From positions 6,337,501 through 6,401,500 of the forward strand of contig CM018032.1 in the NCBI GenBank assembly GCA_008638375.1: DNA of 64,000 nucleotides, written 5' to 3'. Every line of letters starts with the position of its first letter. The first letter of the stretch is position 1. Positions 57,161-64,000 of the stretch are shown piece after piece. A program made the translations under genes and the position numbers. This stretch comes from Nyssa sinensis. Taxonomy: Eukaryota > Streptophyta > Magnoliopsida > Cornales > Nyssaceae. The notes beneath the pieces were generated by a model, which saw only the letters and a list, made by a program, of their open reading frames with translations, made no database searches and was not told the origin of the DNA.

Positions 57161-57991
57161 TCTATATCTATACTAGATGTATAAAGGTAGGATTTTTTTT
57201 TTTTTTTGTTTTGGATGTATAACCTAACTTTCTGTTTTGGTTTTACACTTTTATTATTATGACAAAAACACCCTTTGTAGTTGATAATGTCCAATCCAAA
57301 GTTAGAAAGAAGAAATTAAATACATTATACATCTCCCCCTAATAGAGAGAGTGAGAGTTACCACCAACTAGACTAACCCCAATTGGCTAATTGGAAAAAA
57401 TCAAAGAACAAGTTTTCTTTGAAATTCTAACCTATTAGAACTCCTATACACATCAAATTCTAAAACTTACAAACCAATTAAATTTAGAAATATTTTTTAG
57501 AATTCTACTGCTATTAAAACTCCAATACATTAGAATCATAAATTAAAATAAAAAATCACAATTAAGATGACTTGATGTCTCAATCAATTGAAATCCCTTG
57601 CTCATTGAACCAAAAAGCCAAATCCCTAAACAAATCATCTTTTTGTTTGTGCTTCTTCTTTTTCTTTCATCCTTGTAAATGAACAAAGTAAATCAAAAGG
57701 AGTAAAATATATATAAAAAATTTGTTTTGCATTGTTTTATTTGAATGTTGTTAGTGACTTTTTAGAAATAGGTTTTTGAATTTCTACAAGACAATGCAGT
57801 ATTTTGATATTAAACACAAATTTGTTTCTCAACCATCTTAAACACATTGGCCCATTGTTGACTTTATGTGATTAGTTTTTAACTTTTTTTTACTTTATAA
57901 ATTAATGACTTGAATTGTAAAAGCTATGTTCATTTTCTTCCCTTACTTTTGTGCATTGTTGGCCCCACCTTGAAAGGGCGGGGAGCACTAG

Positions 57992-60135
57992 TGGGCTAGG
58001 TTGGGTTCAAGCTTTCAAACCTTAGGAAATATTTTTATATACGTAAAATTTTGGCCTTTTTTCAAATTGGTCCATACTAAGATTTTGGCCCACCCCAATA
58101 TTTATCTATTATTTCTAACCCAAAATTTTAGCCCACTTCAAAATTTTTTTACCCAACTCAATCTTTAGTCATCATTTCTTTCATTTTTTACCCCAAAATT
58201 TTGATCAAACCCAAAATTCTAACTAAAATTTTCTAGCCCCCCCTCCCCTCTAATTCTATTAAAGGCTTTTCAACCAAAGATCCATAAATATGTTATTAAT
58301 TATGATCGGTTTCAGTCCATTCTTTTTAATTCCAGAAGTCATTCAATATTTATTTGACTAAAATAACCCTTACTATATAAATGCTCCATCATAGTAACTA
58401 GCTTCCGTAAATTAAGGAAATATTTCAAAAAAGTTTTTGTCAAGTTTCAAAATTCCATAACTTACAAATTATAAATCTATTTTTAATAAAATTTATATAT
58501 TTGTACTCTAAAAATTGAGAATTATAAAAAAAAAAATCATATTGCATATGAAATTTTGAAAAGAAAAATCGCTACGAAATAGTGGAATTTCATCCCAGCA
58601 AAATAGTGAATTTCACTGTTTACTATGAGACAGTGAAATTTCACTATTTCACAAAGTAACAGAAAATTCACTCCTAAACACGAAAAATAGAATATCAAAC
58701 TTATTTTATTATAAACAAAAATTTTAATATACTTCATGAATAATCAATTGTTAAAAAAATTAAATTAGCTTACTTCTTAAGACAAATAATAAAATTTTAT
58801 TGTTATTTTGGCTTTATAAGCCAAAAGTAAGACAATAGTTATTTTTCTTTTTTGCCCTCCTTATTTCTTTTCATCATTTTTATTTCCAAACCCATTTTAA
58901 TAATTTCATTTAACAAATTTAATTTTTTAATAAAATTTTACATTTTATTATTTTATAATTTGTAGATAAAAAAAAAAATTCCAGGTCTTTAGAATTATGT
59001 TAGTGGCCACCCAATCAAGTATACAATCAGCATAGTTGTAATTGATTAAGCATCAATCATAAATGATCGAGCTCAATTAAAAAGGTTATACCTTTTGGCA
59101 AAATTAAAAAAAAAAAAATTGGAATATGTGATGCTATCAAGCTCAACACTATTAGTTTTTTGTCTTACTATATTTTTCCTTTTTCTGTTCAATTTTTTTT
59201 TTTTTTTATATCATTAGGATTTTTATATTTTTTTGGTTGAGTTTCTAAAATTCCAAGTGTTGTGTGTATGTATGTATATTAGAAAAATATTTTTTGTTCC
59301 ATATTTTTCTCCAAAAAAAAAAAAGGCCCACTTCTCCATTTTCTAAATTTTTTAAGTTCACCTCATTAAATTTTTTATTTTTCTAAAAAATATTTTGTCC
59401 CATTTTTTTTTCACTTCTATCTTCTTCACAATTCTTTTTTCTTTTAGAATTCTATAATATTAAATTAGTGTAATACAAGTCATGACTGTTATTATTAATT
59501 GCAAAAGAAGTCCACCTCATTAACATTTTTTCCCCAAAAATTTTGTTCCATTTTTTCTCCACTTCTTCTTTCTTCAAAACTTTTTTTTCATCTGTATTTT
59601 TCCTCCACTTTGCTTTTCTTTGCAACTTTTTTCATCTAAAATTCTAAAACACTAGATCAATCTAATTTAGATCAGTACTGTATTAGCTTAATGCTAAAAA
59701 AAATGATTTATTTTGTGAGATTTATTGATTTTGTTGCAGCCACTTATTTATATGAGATCATATTTATTTGGAAACATAGAATTCATGCAAAATATTTACA
59801 GAAGCAAGTTATCCATTATGATTTTGTGTTGTTTGTAGGTACATGTTGTAGTGATAAGTTACTTCAAGTTATTGTAGAAAAATTAGAATATAGGTATGAT
59901 AAAGAAATTAGTTTTACCTTTATAATTGTAAGCAAAATAATTATGAGTATAAAACTCAATTTGACTGTAACTATGACCTAATTCTGAAATTTAATCCAAT
60001 AATAACCTAAGTTCTATACATATGAAAACATTTTCAAGTAAATATGAAAATTATTCAACTAAATGGTATAAATAGTTTAACAATTATGATTTTAGGGCAA
60101 TGTATTATAGTTTATTTCTTGCAAGACCTATTGAA
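57992..60135. other. AT-rich interior with hAT-like repeat, no gene
   Basis: 57,993-58,260 matches the split repeat around 10,560 and 19,330 (GGGCTAGGTTGGG, AAAATTTTGGCCC words). 58,440-58,570 is the third copy of the dispersed repeat. 58,577-58,650 is an inverted repeat (GAAATAGTGGAATTTCA and its complement). An ORF at 59,691-59,981 shows no domain. Confidence 0.5.
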
Positions 60136-60139
60136 TGCA

Positions 60140-60505
60140 GAATTATTATAATGGTAGAGTTAGTTGGCCATCCATACCGGCCTCTCCCAAAAGAGAGGTC
60201 TTGGGTTCAAGTCTCACTCTCCACTAAGAAGATGTGAGCAATTATTTTTACCCAACTCTAAGCTGGGTTAGGTATTTATCCAAGACTCATATTAAAGAAG
60301 TTCTTGGGTTGGATTATGTTTTTTAAGTTGATTGAGTTTGGTTGTAATAGAGTTGAGTATTTATCCAAGGCTCATATTAAAGAAGTTCTTGGGTTGGATT
60401 ATGTTTTTTAAGTTGATTGAGTTGGTTAAGTTTGGTTGTAATAGAGTTGAGTTGATTGTAATATATGAATTGTAATACCCTATCGCTTTTTTCAACAAAA
60501 AAAAA
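60140..60505 (+). mobile_element. tRNA-derived SINE-like element
   Basis: ATGGTAGAGTTAGTTGG resembles an A box and TTGGGTTCAAGTCTCA a B box, about 45 bp apart. A tRNA-unrelated body follows, containing an 85-bp tandem duplication (from 60,272 and 60,357: GTATTTATCCAAGxCTCATA), and then an A-rich 3' tail (CAACAAAAAAAAAAAA). Layout and length fit a plant SINE; target duplications are not clear. Confidence 0.5.
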
Positions 60506-60685
60506 AAATCTTTCGTATCTCATGCTAGAAGATTCACTCATAATAAATGTGAATCAACAAGAAAAATATATGATTTTATTGTTGATTTATTCATTGATGA
60601 GGCCCTAATAGTTCGATAAGTATTGATGAACTTTTTTCTGGTACGGTAATAAAGTTAAAAGTATTGGTACTTAATAGTTCTCTTA

Positions 60686-60689
<4 letters not shown>

Positions 60690-60727
<38 letters not shown>
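60690..60727 (+). repeat. (TA)n microsatellite
   Basis: About 19 TA units. The short ORFs read through it on both strands are artefacts of the repeat. Confidence 0.9.
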
Positions 60728-60729
<2 letters not shown>

Positions 60730-61304
60730 ATGTCTTTTTCATATACATCCATAAAACTAAATGCGCAATGTTGCTGCATAGAACATACAAACTACCTCTA
60801 TATAAAGGCAACTTGTAAATTATTTAATTATATACTTGATTGTTATAAGAACATATAGATTTAAAAAATATGCAACAAAAATTAAAAAATCCTACTTTGA
60901 TAAGCAGCCTTTCATTTAATATTTAAAAATTTTTGTGGGTCAGTGAAAAGATTTTTTATAAGTAAGATCTTTTTTTTTTTCTGCCTAGAAAGGTCCTTTT
61001 AACATAGTATTGTTATACTAATAGGTTTAATAGTCATTGAAACTTAGGTCCAAATTCATGCACACACATATATGTGTTTGTGTGTGTGTTGCTATCATTA
61101 TTATCAGTCACAAAAATTTATTAGTAAAATACATGATTGTTAGTCAAGAAATTATTTTATGTGATAGTATATTCATTTTAGCTCTCATTTTATTTTAAAA
61201 ATTTTGTGAATGTAATTCTGAAGGCACAATCTCTTTCATTAAATAATGTTATAAAAAAATAACTTTAATGACAATTTTTTCACATGCACGTGTACTTAAA
61301 TTAG

Positions 61305-61608
61305 TTCTTACAAATAGAAAAATATTTTTTGTTTGTTAACATTTTGAAAGTACATTTTTTGTCTTAAAATATATGTTACTTTTATGTTTAACATTCAAAA
61401 TAAGAAGGAAAGTACTATTTTCTTGCAATCACATAAGTTGGACAAAGATCTTTTTTAATATATTTTTCTCTGAATTTCTTTCAATATGACTTTGGATGTA
61501 TGTTACACTTTACATTTACTATTAAATAATCAAATAATAAATGATGTGACATGTATTCGAGATACCATAAGAGAAATTAAGGAAAAAAAATAATGAAGAA
61601 GAGTCACA
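61305..61608 (+). repeat. R block of unit C, right part
   Basis: It resumes the R block after the insertion (TTTGTTTGTTAACATTTTG, TTTAATATATTTTTCT, AATGATGTGACATG, GAAGAGTC) and stops at a hAT-like terminus, CAATGGCAGAGGGAGGGGG, at 61,609. Confidence 0.8.
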
Positions 61609-62302
61609 ATGGCAGAGGGAGGGGGCACTAAAGGGGCCATGGCCCCTAAAAGTTTGGAAATGTAGGTACCTAGTCTACCTAGGCCTACCATAGTTAAAAG
61701 GAAAGTTGTCTCAAAGGCACATGGTCAAGACTACTAAACCTGACGGCCACATCAACATCTTTATCATTGCCATGACAACTCCTCATGAAGTGACACGTGA
61801 ACATTATGAATAGCCCTGACCATGTGTATATTTGACTAAAAGAGCCGTTCCCACCAAAGGAATCTCAGTACCCGATGATGCTCTTTAAAGAGTTAAACTC
61901 CCAAAGAATACATGGTCGATCGACTTTTCACCACAAGCAGACTTGGTTTAGCTAGAGACACTAGCTCTCTAATATGCTCTCACAACCCCTTATTTAGAAG
62001 GGACTTGTACTCTTGAAAAGAAGTGCATGCACTCTTTCATCACATGGTTGCCTAAAGCTTGGGGGCAAGCTTTTAGGAGACTTCACGATCTGGTTTAGCT
62101 ATGGTACCAATCTAAATGTTATATCCCACATTATCAGGATCCCTAGGGTAATTGTGATATGGAAGAAAAAGTATTAAGCTTTTCAGGGACTTTCACGGCT
62201 CAATCATATGACCCTTTGGACCTTCTAAAATAATGATAGACATTCTCTAACCTTTCATAACCTTATATAACCGTTTGGAACCCCATAGAATGTTATAATA
62301 TT
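61609..62302. mobile_element. hAT-like terminus followed by LTR-like sequence
   Basis: 61,609 starts CAATGGCAGAGGGAGGGGG, close to the hAT terminus seen at 52,866-52,880 (reverse complement). The following GC-richer 600 bp (GCTTGGGGGCAAGCTTTTAG, TGTTATATCCCACATTATCA) looks like LTR-retrotransposon sequence, but no boundaries can be set. The far end of the hAT element would lie outside the window. Confidence 0.4.
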
Positions 62303-63472
62303 CACTACAAAAAAAATTATAGTTTTTGCGACGCACAGAATTTGCGACGCACGTCAAGCGTCGCTAATAGTGACTTTTTGCAACGCACACAACGTGTGTC
62401 ACTAAAAAAAGTAACAAAAGGGGTTTCCCGCGCGAAAAAATTGGCGGTAACCTATTAGCGACGCACCTTCACACATTAGCGGTGCACGATAGTACATCGC
62501 TAATAGTAGTGTATATGAAACGCTATCGTTTCAAGGAACTTTAGTGACGCTCATTTACTTATTAACGACGCACAGTGAGCGTCGCTAATAAGTCTTATAA
62601 ACTGATCAGTCTCTCGCGCCGCTCCTTATTCTCTTTTTCTCTCTCTGTGTGTTTTTGATCGACTATCTCTCTCTCTCTCGCTCTCTTTGTTTTTGATCCA
62701 TTGGAGGCTATCTCTTGCGTCAAACACATCGATTGGAGGCTATCTCTTACGTCAAAAACATCAAAATTGTGTTGTCGCTCAAGTAAGTATGCCTTGTCTT
62801 TGAATTTAGATTCCCTTATTTGCCACTTTGTGTGAGGTTTTAGTATATTGTTGAATCCATAATGTTCGAACCTAAACTTTGAGTTGAGAACGACTGTAAA
62901 TTATTTCTTGTGTGTTTTACATATTCTCATGAATGCTAATGAAGCTATCAACAAAAAGGGCCATGATAATTGTGAGCAAAATTAATTTACTGTTTGATTA
63001 AGCTTTTTTAAAGTACTTTTTACCAATAAGAAATAATACTTTATCTTTTGCTTGATCTTGACTTAGTTTTGGTGTAGGCAGCACGATAACATTGGTAGTA
63101 GTTGAGCTGATAGGGGACTTCAAATTTCAGGTGGCTTAGATAATTAGAATTTTTCACAACACAAGTTCAAAAAAAAACATAATAAAAAGGTCAAGAAAAT
63201 TTAGTATGATGGCTGTTTTATGGGAGTGCCAATGTGTGATTGTGGTTTAGATATTTTAGGGTTGGCCTTCAAAACACTGAGGTCACAATATATAATATAA
63301 TGGTTGAACCCAAAAACAACAATAGATTTTTTTTTCCCCAAAAGGCATACTGATGTGACAGGAAATAAAGATAGTAAAGCTAATGAAAATCAGGAAAAGA
63401 AAAAAAAATTGGAGTGTTTACCTTTCTTTCTTTCTTTTTTTTTTTGGGGGGGGGGGGTGTACTAGAAATTGC

Positions 63473-63520
<48 letters not shown>

Positions 63521-64000
63521 TAAAACAAGTTGAACAATGGAGTTTGTTGAACAATGAGGTGATGATTTCTATGCTAGAAACTTGAAGAGTGGCTTTCATG
63601 ACATTGTTTCAATTTGAGTCACTGCTTCTACATATTTATTCATAAGAATGACCATCCATTCTCTACATTTTCTGAGAGTGATTTAATGGAGTAGGGAACT
63701 CCTTCTCTAATCCCTGTACAGTGAAAAAAAAAATGTTCACTAAACCCGTAATGGAATAGAAGACTTGTAATTGAATGGGATGATATTCGTTGGAGTATCC
63801 ATTTAATTATTAAATTTATTGCGATTAACATATTTTAAACAAGAAAAATTATATTCGTAAAAAAAAATCATGCATTTTAATAGATAATTGAATGATATTT
63901 TTCCAATGAGTGGACTGTAATTTTTGTGTTGAATTGTGTTATGTGAGTTGCATGTGTGATGGTTAAAAAATACATCACTTATGTTTGCATCCATGGCAAT
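62303..64000 (+). mobile_element. 5' part of a CACTA (En/Spm) DNA transposon
   Basis: It starts CACTACAAAAAAAATTATAG, the CACTA-type terminus, preceded by a possible 3-bp target site ATT. Within the next 300 bp the subterminal word GCGACGC or its complement occurs about ten times in both orientations (GCGACGCAC, GCGTCGCTAATA, TAGCGACGCACC and others), as expected for transposase-binding repeats. From 62,640 a CT-rich leader with a 31-bp duplication (ATTGGAGGCTATCTCTTGCG...) precedes CAAG/GTAAGT-like sequence near 62,785, which could be a first exon and donor. The other terminus is not in the window and no transposase is seen. (TA)n at 63,477-63,515. Confidence 0.75.

Larger units (their letters stand above)
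57161..61304 (+). mobile_element. Helitron-like 4.1 kb insertion in R2
   Basis: Compared with the empty sites at 36,892 (GAAGTA/TTCTTATTTAC) and 41,704, the insertion sits exactly between A and T with no target duplication, as Helitrons do. The left end, TCTATATCTATACTAGATG, fits the TCTATACTA start of many plant Helitrons. The right end is ...TTAAATTAG before T, one base from the canonical CTAG, with a weak dyad (CACATGCACGTG) upstream. A second, better Helitron-type 3' end (hairpin CCCCACCTTGAAAGGGCGGGG, then AGCACTAG/T) is at 57,963-57,991. The element may therefore be composite or end there. No helicase gene is seen. Confidence 0.5.

Noticed and set aside
60591..60858. ORFs on both strands over the (TA)n tract near 60,700
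   Set aside because: Open only because of the IYIYIY repeat translation.
61620..62300. Protein-coding gene in the GC-richer stretch
   Set aside because: No open frame of useful length on either strand; words resemble LTR sequence.

Overview
The window is plant nuclear DNA, most likely from a eudicot: AT-rich, low gene density, spliced genes with GT-AG introns, many (AT)n and (GA)n tracts, and plant-type transposons. The species cannot be told from the sequence. Only one intact host gene is visible: a six-exon amino acid permease (AAP2/3/4-like) at 38,746-40,736 (+). A second copy at 54,197-56,158 (+) is a pseudogene with four frame-breaking deletions and a replaced core promoter. Both belong to a tandem segmental duplication with unit order 'R block - promoter block - AAP'. 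R blocks start near 36,195, 41,020 and 56,430, so a third unit begins but is interrupted by transposons before the window ends.

Region by region. 1-10,550: intergenic DNA with a 2.85 kb solo LTR (1,294-4,140, TSD AAGTG) and a gag relic near 5 kb. 10,551-29,810: nested repeats. A hAT-like repeat holds a foldback element, which is split by Tat-lineage Ty3/gypsy element 1 (10,812-18,945, minus). Element 2 of the same family follows (19,756-29,805, plus). 29,811-36,190: AT-rich DNA with a MITE, a fragment resembling ERD7/senescence-associated proteins, and local tandem repeats. 36,195-57,160: the AAP duplication. Its middle R block was hit by a small hAT element (8-bp TSD TGTTGCTT; the empty site survives at 37,207), which received Tat element 3 (46,450-52,827), whose LTR received a 3.56 kb solo LTR (TSD CATGT). 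A further solo LTR (42,293-45,804) is flanked by an ~806 bp direct duplication. 57,161-61,304: an insertion between A and T with no TSD and Helitron-like ends. 61,609 to the end: a hAT-like end, LTR-like sequence, and the 5' end of a CACTA transposon at 62,303.

The most interesting material lies in the three Tat elements. All three sit in TATAT target sites. All carry, just inside the 3' LTR, a convergent antisense promoter with a conserved TATA box. In elements 1 and 2 this drives an intron-containing antisense gene (Transposase_28 / 'putative gypsy type transposon' type, with a coiled-coil C-terminus). Elements 1 and 2 also carry, at the same position, tandem arrays built from the same ancestral module but amplified with different units (31 bp and about 84 bp). 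All coding regions of these elements are broken. Host function in the window rests on the single intact permease gene.
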